Origin: Clostridia bacterium
GTDB taxonomy: Bacteria > Bacillota > Clostridia > UBA1381 > UBA9506
Direction: 5' to 3'
Length of the DNA stretch: 64,000 bases
NCBI GenBank assembly: GCA_017415145.1
Contig: JAFQJE010000007.1
Coordinates: forward strand, 1-64,000
Part shown: positions 8,179-17,009 of the stretch, piece after piece
Layout: every line of letters begins with the position of its first letter
How positions within the stretch are numbered: position 1 is the first letter of the stretch
Notes under the pieces: generated by a model
The model's input: the letters and a program-made list of their open reading frames with translations, nothing else
Database searches by the model: none
Told to the model about the DNA's origin: nothing
Made by a program: the position numbers and the translations under genes

Positions 8179-8952
8179 ATGATAAAAGTAGTTTCTATTG
8201 ACGACAATCAGGATATCAGGGAGGGTTTTGTTGAATTTTTTAAAGGAAATTCAAATATTACTCTCACAGGCACAGCGGAAAACGGCATGGACGGTTATGA
8301 ACTTATAAAGAAAGAAAATCCCGATGTGGTAATTTTAGATATTGTTATGCCGAAGCTTGATGGTTTAGGTTTACTGGAAAAACTGGCAGAAGAGAATATT
8401 GACACAAAAATAATTATGTATTCTGCCATAGGTAATGACAAAGTTGTTCAAAAAACCTTCTCACTGGGAGCGCAGTACTATATTATGAAGCCCGGTGACA
8501 TGCGTGACATTGAAGCACATATTATAGAGTGTTGTGCAGCTCCAATTACTCACTCCTCCATTATTGGTGCAGCATCAGGTGCTCAGATTACAGAAAGTAA
8601 TCTGGAGAGTGTAATAACGGATATTATTCATGATATTGGAGTACCCGCTCACATTAAAGGCTACAATTACCTTCGCGATGCTATCGGTCTGTGTATAAAG
8701 GATGATGAATTTATAAACTCTATTACTAAGCTTTTGTACCCTACCGTAGCAAAGAACTTTTCCACCACATCATCACGTGTAGAGCGTGCAATACGTCACG
8801 CCATTGAAGTTGCATGGAACAGAGGTCGTGAAGAAATCTTAACAGATATTTTTGGTTACACCATTGACACTAATAAAGGTAAACCCACAAATGGTGAATT
8901 TATTGCTATGATTTCAGACTCTATTAAACTCAAGATGAAAAAGGCGATATAA
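8179..8952 (+). CDS. spo0A: Sporulation master regulator Spo0A
   Basis: This 257-residue response regulator is the master switch for sporulation entry. The N-terminal receiver domain (about 1-120) has the acidic pocket Asp8/Asp9, the phospho-acceptor Asp54 in VILDI, and the lysine in YYIMKPGD. The C-terminal DNA-binding domain contains the nearly invariant Spo0A segments [34 protein letters not shown] and [12 protein letters not shown]. The ATG at 8179 follows AGGAGG. A long structured element lies directly downstream. Complete Spo0A implies a spore former or a recent descendant of one. Confidence 0.97.
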   Translation: MIKVVSIDDNQDIREGFVEFFKGNSNITLTGTAENGMDGYELIKKENPDVVILDIVMPKLDGLGLLEKLAEENIDTKIIMYSAIGNDKVVQKTFSLGAQYYIMKPGDMRDIEAHIIECCAAPITHSSIIGAASGAQITESNLESVITDIIHDIGVPAHIKGYNYLRDAIGLCIKDDEFINSITKLLYPTVAKNFSTTSSRVERAIRHAIEVAWNRGREEILTDIFGYTIDTNKGKPTNGEFIAMISDSIKLKMKKAI

Positions 8953-8979
8953 TTCGTCCTCCCCTTATATGTCCTTTTA

Positions 8980-9290
8980 GAAAAAGACCGCCCATAGGGC
9001 GTCCTCGCTTAGGGATTATTCGCCCCAAAGGCATCATTTTGGCACATAACTGTGTTAAAACTCCCCGATATCCGTCAGGATAATCGGGAAGTTTTGCCTT
9101 GTTCTGCACTCAAAATGATGTTTTTGAGGTGCTTTGCAGTTTTGGGTTAGAGATTTTGCGAATAAGACAAGACAAAAAAATCACGTAATACTGTCGTATT
9201 TCGGGATTTTTTTGCGCCGTATTAACGTAAAATATCAAGCCAAAACCGATTAATCCCCAAGTGAGAACGCCCTTAGCGGTCTTTTTTCCT
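8980..9290. repeat. ~310-nt nested inverted-repeat element downstream of spo0A (structured RNA or MITE)
   Basis: The outer arms 8980-9022 and 9247-9287 are imperfect inverted repeats of ~36 bp: GACCGC...GGGCGT...GGGATTA against TAATCCCC...ACGCCC...GCGGTC. Inside are GTTTTGG 9139-9145 / CCAAAAC 9240-9246, CATCATTTTG 9032-9041 / CAAAATGATG 9111-9120, and a 17-bp imperfect hairpin 9057-9095 with a gtca loop. AAAAAAATC 9174-9182 / GATTTTTTT 9205-9213 encloses AATAC-tgtc-GTATT. The ends are A5/T6 runs. No coding frame is evident. A possible short target duplication (TCCTTTT) flanks it, but it is low-complexity. Confidence 0.75.
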
Positions 9291-9390
9291 TTTTTGCCTT
9301 GACATTAACCTGGTAAAATTATATAATATATTTCAATGGGTAATGGTTTATTTTTACTTAACTAATTCACACCATTTGGAGGAAAAAAGA

Positions 9391-10095
9391 ATGAATGTTT
9401 TAGCAATTACATGTCATCCCGATGATGCCGAAATAAATTGTGTCGGCACACTTTTAAAGTGTATCAAACGTGGCGATAATGTAACGGTTTGTCATGTTTG
9501 TAACGGCAACAAAGGACATGAAATTATCCCCTCAGAGGAACTTAGGGTAATGCGTGCTGAAGAAGCAAAAGCAGCAGGCAAAATAGGCAAATTCCGTGTT
9601 ATGACCTGTGACATTCCTGATCTTGAGGTTTACCGCTGCAATGAAGAGCACAGAAAAAAGGTTGTTGATGTTATCCGTGAGGTTCAGCCTGATTTTATTA
9701 TCACCCATGCGCCCAACGACTATATGCCCGATCACGTGGCAGTATCTCAGCTTGTATTTGATGCAACTTTTGCAGCAAGCTGTATGTACTTTAAGTCAGG
9801 AGTTGACGGAAAAGCAGGCGTCACACCTATTTACTATATGGACAACTTAGCAGGTGTAGGCACAATGCCCACAATGTACGTTGACGTATCAGACGAAATT
9901 GACTTGAAAATGGAAATGCTTGAGTGCCATGTAAGCCAGATGAAATGGATGCGCGACCACGACGGCATTGACTTTGCAGAATTTGTAAAAACATGTTCAA
10001 GATACAGAGGCTTACAGTGCGGTGCGCAATACGCAGAAGCATATACCGAATGCCTTGCTTGGCCCAAAGTAACAACAAAACGTTTATTACCGTAA
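9391..10095 (+). CDS. PIG-L / LmbE family N-acetyl sugar deacetylase
   Basis: This 234-residue zinc hydrolase of the PIG-L superfamily removes acetyl groups from N-acetylglucosaminyl substrates. The zinc motif HPDDAE is at residues 9-14, and a second histidine motif (THAPNDYMPDH) lies near residue 110. The ATG at 9391 is chosen over an upstream in-frame start at 9343 because TTGGAGGAAAAAAG precedes it. It lies 25 bp before a NagB-like gene, so the pair probably deacetylates and then isomerises or deaminates an amino sugar. The exact substrate cannot be read from sequence. Confidence 0.85.
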   Translation: MNVLAITCHPDDAEINCVGTLLKCIKRGDNVTVCHVCNGNKGHEIIPSEELRVMRAEEAKAAGKIGKFRVMTCDIPDLEVYRCNEEHRKKVVDVIREVQPDFIITHAPNDYMPDHVAVSQLVFDATFAASCMYFKSGVDGKAGVTPIYYMDNLAGVGTMPTMYVDVSDEIDLKMEMLECHVSQMKWMRDHDGIDFAEFVKTCSRYRGLQCGAQYAEAYTECLAWPKVTTKRLLP

Positions 10096-10120
10096 TTTAA
10101 TTTAAAGGAGATATAAGACT

Positions 10121-11068
10121 ATGGATTTTATGAGCACAGTTAAAGGTTCACTCTTAGAAGGCTTTTATCCTGCAGGTTGGGATATGGCTAAAATCGACGC
10201 TTGCTGCGACCCTGCTAACAAGGTTACAGATCGTCAGGCTTTCTGGAACGACGGCTTCACACCCGTAGAATGCGACAACTTAACAGCATTTGATACATAT
10301 ATGGGTCACGAAATCGCTCTCCAGATCAAAAACGCAAAAGACAGAGGCGAAAAACTCGCTATGATTCTTCCCGTAGGTCCTATGGGTATGTACAAGTGGG
10401 CAGTATTTTTCTTAAAGGAATGGAACATTTCATGTGAACATGTTTACACATTCAACATGGATGAATGGTCAGATGCTGATGGTAATACCTTAGCTTCAAA
10501 CGACCCCGCTGCATTCCAGAATGCTATGGAGCAGGCGCTCTTCAACCCCTTAGGCGAGCTTACAGTTCCCGCTTCACAGAGAAATTTTGCTACAAAAGAA
10601 AATCTTCCCACATATCCTGAGAAGATTGCAGCATTAAAGGCAGAAGGTGCAAAACTCGTACTCGTTTACGGTATCGGCAGAATGTGCCACATTGCTTTCT
10701 GGGAACCCCAGTTTGCAGGCGAATTCGCAACAGAAGAAGAATGGAAGTCACAGTGTTACAGAATTGGTGCTAAACTCCATCCTTTAACAATCGAACAGAA
10801 CGCATTAACAAGCTTTAAGTCAAGAACAACTTTAGTTCCTTGTCGTGCTAACACAATCGGACCCGGCTTGTTCTTACAGGCAGATTATGCTATCGGCGGT
10901 GCTGACGGTGTATTAGGTCGTGGTATGCAGTGGCAGGGCATGAGCTTCTGGATGACACTCCGTTATGGTCCTACACCTTGGATTACATCAAGCTACATCC
11001 CCACCCTCCCCGGCAAGCTCTTCTATCTTTCTGAGTTGGCTGGTCCATTAGTTGCTGAATGTAACTAA
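10121..11068 (+). CDS. Glucosamine-6-phosphate deaminase/isomerase-like protein (NagB superfamily)
   Basis: This 315-residue member of the NagB/RpiA fold is co-transcribed with the PIG-L deacetylase. The TFNMDEW segment near residue 110 corresponds to the Asp72 region of E. coli NagB (TFNMDEY). The second active-site motif reads [13 protein letters not shown], where NagB has DGHIAFNEP: the His and Glu are kept but Asp141 is replaced by Met. The family is also longer at the C-terminus than NagB (266 residues). Amino-sugar phosphate chemistry is likely, but classic deamination is doubtful. GGAG precedes the ATG. Confidence 0.78.
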   Translation: MDFMSTVKGSLLEGFYPAGWDMAKIDACCDPANKVTDRQAFWNDGFTPVECDNLTAFDTYMGHEIALQIKNAKDRGEKLAMILPVGPMGMYKWAVFFLKEWNISCEHVYTFNMDEWSDADGNTLASNDPAAFQNAMEQALFNPLGELTVPASQRNFATKENLPTYPEKIAALKAEGAKLVLVYGIGRMCHIAFWEPQFAGEFATEEEWKSQCYRIGAKLHPLTIEQNALTSFKSRTTLVPCRANTIGPGLFLQADYAIGGADGVLGRGMQWQGMSFWMTLRYGPTPWITSSYIPTLPGKLFYLSELAGPLVAECN

Positions 11069-11084
11069 TATCTAAAATCGTACA

Positions 11085-11122
11085 AAAAAGGATGTTTCGT
11101 TTTAACGAAACATCCTTTTTAT
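11085..11122. terminator. Bidirectional terminator between convergent genes
   Basis: A 15-bp stem AAAAAGGATGTTTCG (11085-11099) pairs with 11106-11120 around TTTTAA. T-runs on either strand serve both the NagB-like gene and the minus-strand kinase gene, whose stop codon lies inside the stem. Confidence 0.88.
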
Positions 11123-12181
11123 TTTTCTTATCCAAAAGCTTTTTTTTGCTTTTTTTCCATGATTTATAAATTCAGAACTTTTTGCATCAACATATTTTCC
11201 GTCTTTATAAAATCCACTTAAAACACCAACAATATCGCTATCCTTTATGTCGCGTTCAATGTATGTCCGGTTGTCACCGCAAATCACGTATCCGGAAGAA
11301 GTTATCTTCATAATACGATGCATCGTGAAATGGTCGCCTCTGCGATAAACAGGAACATCGTAAAGTTTTAGAGACCCTGTTACAGGAACGATAACCACCC
11401 TGTCACCTGTTTTTAACATCGGCGCCATACTGTCACCCTGGGTTTTAGTGATATAAACCTTATTCTCACGAAGATTCTTCTCAATATCACTCTCTAATAA
11501 GGCATCTATAGCAACCTGAGCCGCCTGAATTTCCCTGTTGCAACGTATGGTATAGAATTTACATTTCTCTATTACCTTTTCAATCAATTCTATGGTTTTT
11601 GCAAATCCCAGCCCGTTTTTTGGCTTATAAATCTGGGAAAAGAGTTTTTCCAACACTTCTTCCTTCGCAATTTCTATACAGCTGTTATCTTTCGATCTTT
11701 CTATAAAGCAGATTTTATTAAGCAGCGTAGATGTATTGGTTTGAATCTTCTCTTTTCCCGCCCAGGGAGTACCATAGGCTCGTATTTTTCCGTCAACTAT
11801 ACGAATCAGGGGTTTATCGCCGTTTATAACAGTCATTCTCTCCCCCAACACTTCCTGCCACAATTCAGTATGTGTTGACTTTCCTACGCCGCTTTTTGCT
11901 AAAAACGCAATTCCCATACCCTGCACATCTAAAACCACACCATGCATTAAAAATCCGTTATAATCTATAATTTTTTCTGCAATTTGACGATATATTGCAA
12001 GACTTTCGAGATAACCTTTATCGTACTGCGCTTCAGTACCTTCAGCATCTATATGTTCCTCTGTTACACTGATTATCACATCGGGTACACCATCTGTAAG
12101 ATAATCGTTACACATTTCTTCAATGTAATTATATCTGTTCTCTATGCAAAAATTAATTTCTGCCAGTCGTATATTTATCAT
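11102..12181 (-). CDS. HPr-kinase-like P-loop domain fused to SipW/ER-type S26 peptidase domain
   Basis: This 359-residue two-domain protein is unusual. Residues ~1-225 resemble HPr kinase (HprK-related): P-loop KSGVGKST at 96-103, NGDKPLIR at 120-127 and GTPWAGKEK at 137-145. Residues ~241-325 resemble the S24/S26 signal-peptidase fold: GDSMAPML with Ser251, a MHRI motif with His288, and CGDN with Asp303, the Ser-His-Asp set of the SipW/archaeal subclass. There is no membrane segment; the C-terminal tail is strongly basic. The start lies 5 bp after the stalk-domain gene. HprK homologues phosphorylate precursor peptides in some lasso-peptide clusters, so peptide modification plus cleavage is a plausible inference. 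The substrate is unknown. Confidence 0.72.
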   Translation of the reverse strand: MINIRLAEINFCIENRYNYIEEMCNDYLTDGVPDVIISVTEEHIDAEGTEAQYDKGYLESLAIYRQIAEKIIDYNGFLMHGVVLDVQGMGIAFLAKSGVGKSTHTELWQEVLGERMTVINGDKPLIRIVDGKIRAYGTPWAGKEKIQTNTSTLLNKICFIERSKDNSCIEIAKEEVLEKLFSQIYKPKNGLGFAKTIELIEKVIEKCKFYTIRCNREIQAAQVAIDALLESDIEKNLRENKVYITKTQGDSMAPMLKTGDRVVIVPVTGSLKLYDVPVYRRGDHFTMHRIMKITSSGYVICGDNRTYIERDIKDSDIVGVLSGFYKDGKYVDAKSSEFINHGKKAKKSFWIRKIKRMFR

Positions 12182-12186
12182 GTTTC

Positions 12187-12666
12187 TTAACCCATTTGGT
12201 CAACGGTTACAGTTCTGGTTTCGGGAATCCACTCCACCTTTGCTCCCAGTGCTTCCGATACTGCACGTGCAGGAACCAGTGTACGGTCATTTGAGATAAA
12301 AGGGGGTGCATCTAATGTGAAAATCTCTCTGTCATCACTCCCTGCACGCTCGATTACCATATTTAGATTATCAATCTGCATAGTTATCATCAATTCATCT
12401 TTTGTAGCAATAATAATTCTTCCTGCGGGAATCCAATTTACCTCTGCACCTAATGCTTCAAAAATAGCACGCATAGGAACCATTGTTCTGTCGTTTACTA
12501 TCACAGGAGCAACATCTAAATCAAGAGTTCTTCCGTTTAATATAACATCAATATCCTTCTGAGCAACAGTTTCCGATGCAGGGGCAATTAATACCTCCTC
12601 TGCAGCAAAGCCTGTTGATGTAAACATTGTTAAAATAAGAACCAATGCAACAATGACTTTTTTCAT
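12187..12666 (-). CDS. Secreted stalk-domain (copper amine oxidase N-terminal-like) protein
   Basis: This 159-residue exported protein has a signal peptide (MKKVIVALVLILTMFTSTGFA, cleavage near AFA/AE). It then carries two tandem copper-amine-oxidase-N-terminal-like (stalk) repeats, each with the pattern NDRTMVPMRAIFEALGA / NDRTLVPARAVSEALGA. These domains are common on clostridial surface proteins and are thought to be structural. An in-frame start 9 codons upstream is less likely because AAAGGAG (12675-12681) fits the ATG at 12666. It sits between a membrane-protein gene and the kinase-peptidase fusion and probably shares their transcript. Confidence 0.82.
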   Translation of the reverse strand: MKKVIVALVLILTMFTSTGFAAEEVLIAPASETVAQKDIDVILNGRTLDLDVAPVIVNDRTMVPMRAIFEALGAEVNWIPAGRIIIATKDELMITMQIDNLNMVIERAGSDDREIFTLDAPPFISNDRTLVPARAVSEALGAKVEWIPETRTVTVDQMG

Positions 12667-12742
12667 AATATTTCTCCTTTTCGCTTTAAACAATTCAATA
12701 ACGCAATTGCTGGCTTACTTTATATTTAATAGCCATTCTTCC

Positions 12743-13246
12743 TTATTCATCATAATCGTAGTCTTCATCTACCACAAGCCAACCCATACCAAGGGGTGCT
12801 AGGTGAATTGTTAAGACCATCACGATATTAAATATTATCGCAGAAGTAAAACTATCAAACATAAGATGTGAAAATCGTGCAAATTTTGTTACAGAAAAAG
12901 CCCACGCATATACATTATTGTCAAAAAATGCACCTGCAGCGGTATTTGCTGCAAAAAACAAAATCTGGGCAATATATGTTGATGTATAATACTCAAATTT
13001 GTTTGCCAGTTTATAATAAAGGTTTCTCAAAAGCTGCATGTTAATAATAGCCGACAGTGCAACACCTGCACAGGTGGATGCAAATATATGCTGTTGAGTA
13101 GATATCAGTCCTATAACATCAAGTGACATTATTATCATAGACAGGGCAGCATTTACCACAAGCATATGTATTAATCGCAGTGTTGTTTCTGTTGCTAACA
13201 GTTTTATCGTATCTGTGTCCAACCTTCTGAATCTAAATTTGTTCAA
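12743..13246 (-). CDS. Hypothetical polytopic membrane protein
   Basis: This ~167-residue protein is not recognised. Hydrophobic stretches suggest four or five membrane spans, and it ends in an acidic tail (DEDYDYDE). The start is uncertain: TTG at 13246 is ten bases from an AAAGGA site, while an upstream TTG at 13255 is too close to it. The gene begins about 40 bp after a terminator hairpin, with no room for a normal promoter. It is therefore probably expressed by read-through from the surface-protein/peptide transcript. Confidence 0.6.
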   Translation of the reverse strand: MNKFRFRRLDTDTIKLLATETTLRLIHMLVVNAALSMIIMSLDVIGLISTQQHIFASTCAGVALSAIINMQLLRNLYYKLANKFEYYTSTYIAQILFFAANTAAGAFFDNNVYAWAFSVTKFARFSHLMFDSFTSAIIFNIVMVLTIHLAPLGMGWLVVDEDYDYDE

Positions 13247-13283
13247 ATATATCAAATCCTTTTGATGGTAGTAAAATAAAAAT

Positions 13284-13307
13284 CAGGGCAGCAGGAGTGC
13301 TGCCCTG
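13284..13307 (-). terminator. Terminator after the 59-residue peptide gene
   Basis: CAGGGCAGC pairs with GCTGCCCTG around a six-base loop, followed on the minus strand by ATTTTTATTTT. It divides the locus into a high-expression upstream part and a downstream part reached by read-through. The 3' leader 13308-13448 shows no convincing gene. Confidence 0.82.
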
Positions 13308-13448
13308 GAATTTTTTGTGTCACGGCTAAGACGATCCATTTCAAAGTGATATGTTGTGTTGTTGTGTATACAAAGAGATTGTTGTGCTGAACCGTCTCGC
13401 CGCTTGGAATCTGTGCAATGAAAATACTTGCACCGATTGCACAGCAAA

Positions 13449-13628
13449 TTAGTCTGCTACACTTGTCTTTGTGCCGTAAGCTGCATTAAAGCTTGTTGCC
13501 TGATATCCTGTAGCCCGCACGCCGTTTACTACTGTTGTGGGAACTTTTGCAGTTTCACCACTTGTCTGGATAATATCCTCACTTGAAATACTAATTGCTT
13601 TAAGTGAGGGAGCTATATATTTTTTCAT
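13449..13628 (-). CDS. 59-residue peptide, candidate secreted or modified-peptide precursor
   Basis: This short gene has a strong GGAGG site before ATG at 13628 and starts 15 bp after the beta-helix gene. The peptide begins MKKYIAPSLKAISISSEDII, continues QTSG, and ends in a small-residue, Thr/Ser/Ala-rich tail that finishes TSVAD. It has no signal peptide or cysteine. Charged/hydrophobic leaders of the MKKY.xP.L type followed by TSG are familiar from small clostridial peptides of unknown role. An HprK-like kinase fused to a peptidase three genes downstream makes a processed precursor possible but unproven. Confidence 0.62.
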   Translation of the reverse strand: MKKYIAPSLKAISISSEDIIQTSGETAKVPTTVVNGVRATGYQATSFNAAYGTKTSVAD

Positions 13629-13643
13629 TTATAATAACCTCCG

Positions 13644-16600
13644 TTACTGTGCGTTGTAGCCTGAGTAGTCGTTATCAAAGTCAGGTGAACATTCTACCGC
13701 GTCAGACCAGTATATGAGTCCTTTAGATGTTATAACGTAAGCAACTGCTGCATATTCGCCTGTTGTACCCTCGGGTATGCCTATTACGTCACCGTAGAAC
13801 GCATTTGTGGCTTCATCATTCTGCTTACTTACAACTGTTGCTGTGATATCATCTGTTCTGATGTACTTGATACCTGAATCTTTAACATCTTCTGCATCAA
13901 TGTCAGCATGGAACAAGAAACGCATCATACCATACTTTGTTTCATCGTCCATATAGTATCCTGCATCTGTTCCTGTGCCCCAGTTAACTAACTTTTTACC
14001 GAAATCATCCTGGTCGTATGTGTATGCACCTACTGTTGTAAATTCAGCACGCTGTGCATATTCTAATGTCTCAGAAAGTCCTAAAGAAAGCTTAACTGTG
14101 ATATTGGGATGTTTTTCTTTAATATCATCAGAGAAATATATACCGCAGGTGAAATCTTTTACTTCACGACAAATATCCACATATTTGAAATCAAAAGGTG
14201 TTGCACCTGAAAGCACAGGGTAAACCACGCCTTCTTCTACTGTTTCAATCATTCCGTCAACAGGAATAGCAATCCAGCCGAATTCTCCATAGTTACCTGC
14301 AAGATAACAGCCTGTTGTGTCAAGCACCCCGTCTGTTAATCCACCAAATTCAATAAAGAAGTCTGTTGTGTAATTACCGTAGTAATTTTCGGCAGCTTCT
14401 TCAGGTGTATCCTTTGCGATAAACTGCATAGCTACATCCAATTCCAAATCCTTATCAGTTGCACCGTTAGGGTAACAAATATAAGTATCAGCAGGGATTG
14501 TAACTGAGCCTAAGTTTCTAACTTCTGCGTTGGGTAATGTTTTGTCTTTCTGCACAGCATCAAGTACAGCCTGAGCAGCTTCGCTCAAGGTGTTGTTAGT
14601 GAATGTAGACTGAGGTACAGTGTCATCCTGGAATGCAAGGACATTGATCGTATTGTCCGAAATTGTAGCCGCTGCAACATTGTAAACCTTGAGTCTTACA
14701 TCACCGAAGTTGTTACCTGTCACAACAGGAGAACCGCTTACAACATTTACAGTTCTGCCGGAAAGAACAGTGTTATTTATTAACTGCTCTGTGCCACGTA
14801 ACATTATTACGTTTGCACCCGAAGGAACCTGGAAGGTGTTACCTTTTACAACGAGGCCATTCTGTGCAGTCTCGGAGTAGATTGCACCACCGTTATTATT
14901 GAAGGTACAGCCCTCAATAGTAACGTTTTCTGCGTGTACACCGGTAATAAGACCGTCACTGACGTGTATAGCAGCGCCGCCACTAATTCCACAGCCGCCG
15001 GTGAAGGTTACATTCTTGATAGTACCAGAGGTGATTCCGAGTCCGTTTACATTTGCTCCCATCACGAGGTTAAGATCGTAAATGTTGTAATCACCGTCGT
15101 AGAAAATGTGATTACCGTTGCTTGCGGACTCAACATCGTTGATGGTAAGAGTATGACCGTTACCGTCGATGGTAAGACCGTCCATATCAAGATTGATAAT
15201 GGTATTGTTGCCGATGGAAAGAGTTTCAGAAATCATTACCCACTTATCAACAGTTACATCTTTAAGAAGAGTAACAGTGCCTGCAGGAGCTGCTGCCTTG
15301 ATAGCTTCCTGAATATCGTTGTATTTTACATTGCCAACTTTTGCGGCATACTGTGTCACATCTGTAGCAGTGCCGTTAATTAAAACAGAGCCGCCGTCGT
15401 AGAACATAGAGCTGTTGTCTGCACTCAAAGCTTCTCCGTCATAGGTACATTCATTGAAAGCATGTGTATTGTCATTAACTCGTGTGGTGTCGAACTCATA
15501 ACCTTCATTAAATTCACAACCTGTGAATGTTGTAGGCTGATAAGGACGACAGTATGAATAACCACTACCTTCGCCGAACTCACAATTCTCAAATGTTACT
15601 GACTTATGAACATTTGAAAAACTGGTCCAGCCAAAAAGCTTTGTATCTGTGATTGTAACTGAGCATCCCTTACTGCCTGCGTCAGAGTTGAATGTGTAAA
15701 TTACATCTTCAAATACACAATTGTCAATTACTACGTTACCATTTGCACCGGGCATAAATATACCACGCATAGCACCTGCGATAGTAAGATTTTTAACAGT
15801 ACCGCCTTTCATAGCTATTGCAGTATCCCATGTAGTATTGGCATTATTGATAGTAAGCTTGTGGCCATTACCGTCAAGAATGTCGCCCGCATCTAAAACG
15901 ATACCAGTCTTACCATAACCGGAACTCTGAGTTGCATCTGCTGTGATGTCTGCTGTCATAATGATTTGAGCCTTATCCACATTAAGAGCCTCTAAAAGTG
16001 CATCGTATGTTGCAACTTCTGTGGCAGCTACTGTGGTAACTTCTTCGCCGTTCTTTACATATTTTTTATCGCCGCAGACAACAGTTGCACCGTCTGCCAG
16101 AAATTCTGTAACATCTCCGCCGAATACGCCGCCTGAAACAAATTCGCTAACAGGAGCGATATTGTTAAAGATACCTTTGTCGAAGCTACCGCTCTTGATT
16201 TCAGCTGAAATGCCTGAAATGTTTGCTGTGCTGCCGTAATAATGCCAGTCAGCAATACGAATATTGCTGCTGCTCTTGTTTGAGTCAAAAATACCGCCGT
16301 TTACAGTCAACGAGCCTAGGCATGCCTTGTCTTTGCTACCGTTCTGAACATCAACAGCACCCATTATAATACCGCTATTGATAACAAGGTCAGCCTTTTT
16401 TGTTTCACTTACGCAGAACATACGTATTGCGCTGTACTCTGCGCAGTAAATTGTGCCGCCTTTTACTGTAACCGATGTGTCACGTATGCCGGAATATGTA
16501 TCAACAGCGTGAGGATAACCATTACGAGCTACGGTTTCAGTACTGAGGTTTTCGATTGTACCGCTTTCAATCACAAGTACACCTCTGTTGTAGATGGTGT

Positions 16601-16946
16601 CTGAGATATATTCACCGCCGTTACCATTGTCGGTATAACTGATTTTACCGCTGCGATTTTTACTGCTGTCTTTGATTGTCAGGTTACCATCATTGAGAAT
16701 CATCTGATATCCTGCTGTCTGTGTCTTTGTCTGACTGATTGTGTAACCTGCCAGATCGATTGTCAATGTTGTATCTGCAGGTACTGTGTATGTATCTGCA
16801 AGTACTACATTTTCTGTTAATTTGATAACACTATTAACAGCTTCAGGTAATGATGTTGCTGTTCCTTCTGCTGTTGCTACAGTTGTCATTGAACCGACAA
16901 TCATAATTGCAGAAAGAATGATTGCTAAAATTTTCTTTGCTTTCAT
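13644..16946 (-). CDS. Large secreted beta-helix (pectate-lyase-like) surface protein
   Basis: This 1100-residue exported protein has a signal peptide at residues 1-26 (cleavage ATA/EG). Residues ~30-800 are repetitive short strands of the type VTVKGGTIYC, NLTIKDSSKN and VVIDNCVFEDV, typical of right-handed parallel beta-helix adhesins or polysaccharide-binding proteins. The C-terminal ~280 residues are non-repetitive, with several YTxDQDDFG-like acidic patches. No LPXTG, SLH or other anchor was found, so attachment is unexplained. The ATG at 16946 follows GGAAGGAG. It lies 63 bp downstream of the TetR gene and 15 bp upstream of the small peptide gene. Confidence 0.82.
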   Translation of the reverse strand: MKAKKILAIILSAIMIVGSMTTVATAEGTATSLPEAVNSVIKLTENVVLADTYTVPADTTLTIDLAGYTISQTKTQTAGYQMILNDGNLTIKDSSKNRSGKISYTDNGNGGEYISDTIYNRGVLVIESGTIENLSTETVARNGYPHAVDTYSGIRDTSVTVKGGTIYCAEYSAIRMFCVSETKKADLVINSGIIMGAVDVQNGSKDKACLGSLTVNGGIFDSNKSSSNIRIADWHYYGSTANISGISAEIKSGSFDKGIFNNIAPVSEFVSGGVFGGDVTEFLADGATVVCGDKKYVKNGEEVTTVAATEVATYDALLEALNVDKAQIIMTADITADATQSSGYGKTGIVLDAGDILDGNGHKLTINNANTTWDTAIAMKGGTVKNLTIAGAMRGIFMPGANGNVVIDNCVFEDVIYTFNSDAGSKGCSVTITDTKLFGWTSFSNVHKSVTFENCEFGEGSGYSYCRPYQPTTFTGCEFNEGYEFDTTRVNDNTHAFNECTYDGEALSADNSSMFYDGGSVLINGTATDVTQYAAKVGNVKYNDIQEAIKAAAPAGTVTLLKDVTVDKWVMISETLSIGNNTIINLDMDGLTIDGNGHTLTINDVESASNGNHIFYDGDYNIYDLNLVMGANVNGLGITSGTIKNVTFTGGCGISGGAAIHVSDGLITGVHAENVTIEGCTFNNNGGAIYSETAQNGLVVKGNTFQVPSGANVIMLRGTEQLINNTVLSGRTVNVVSGSPVVTGNNFGDVRLKVYNVAAATISDNTINVLAFQDDTVPQSTFTNNTLSEAAQAVLDAVQKDKTLPNAEVRNLGSVTIPADTYICYPNGATDKDLELDVAMQFIAKDTPEEAAENYYGNYTTDFFIEFGGLTDGVLDTTGCYLAGNYGEFGWIAIPVDGMIETVEEGVVYPVLSGATPFDFKYVDICREVKDFTCGIYFSDDIKEKHPNITVKLSLGLSETLEYAQRAEFTTVGAYTYDQDDFGKKLVNWGTGTDAGYYMDDETKYGMMRFLFHADIDAEDVKDSGIKYIRTDDITATVVSKQNDEATNAFYGDVIGIPEGTTGEYAAVAYVITSKGLIYWSDAVECSPDFDNDYSGYNAQ

Positions 16947-17009
16947 TTCTTGAAAACTCCTTCCATAGGGTAATATTTATATCAAGCGATGTTGCTGCTT
17001 GGTCTTGGA

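Noticed and set aside
13285-13341. 18-codon frame ahead of the terminator (MDRLSRDTKNSRAALLLP)
   Set aside because: No ribosome-binding site and the second half is the terminator stem itself.
14934-15383. 149-residue frame antisense to the beta-helix gene
   Set aside because: It is the low-complexity mirror of the repetitive Ser/Thr/Asn-rich surface protein and has no start signal.
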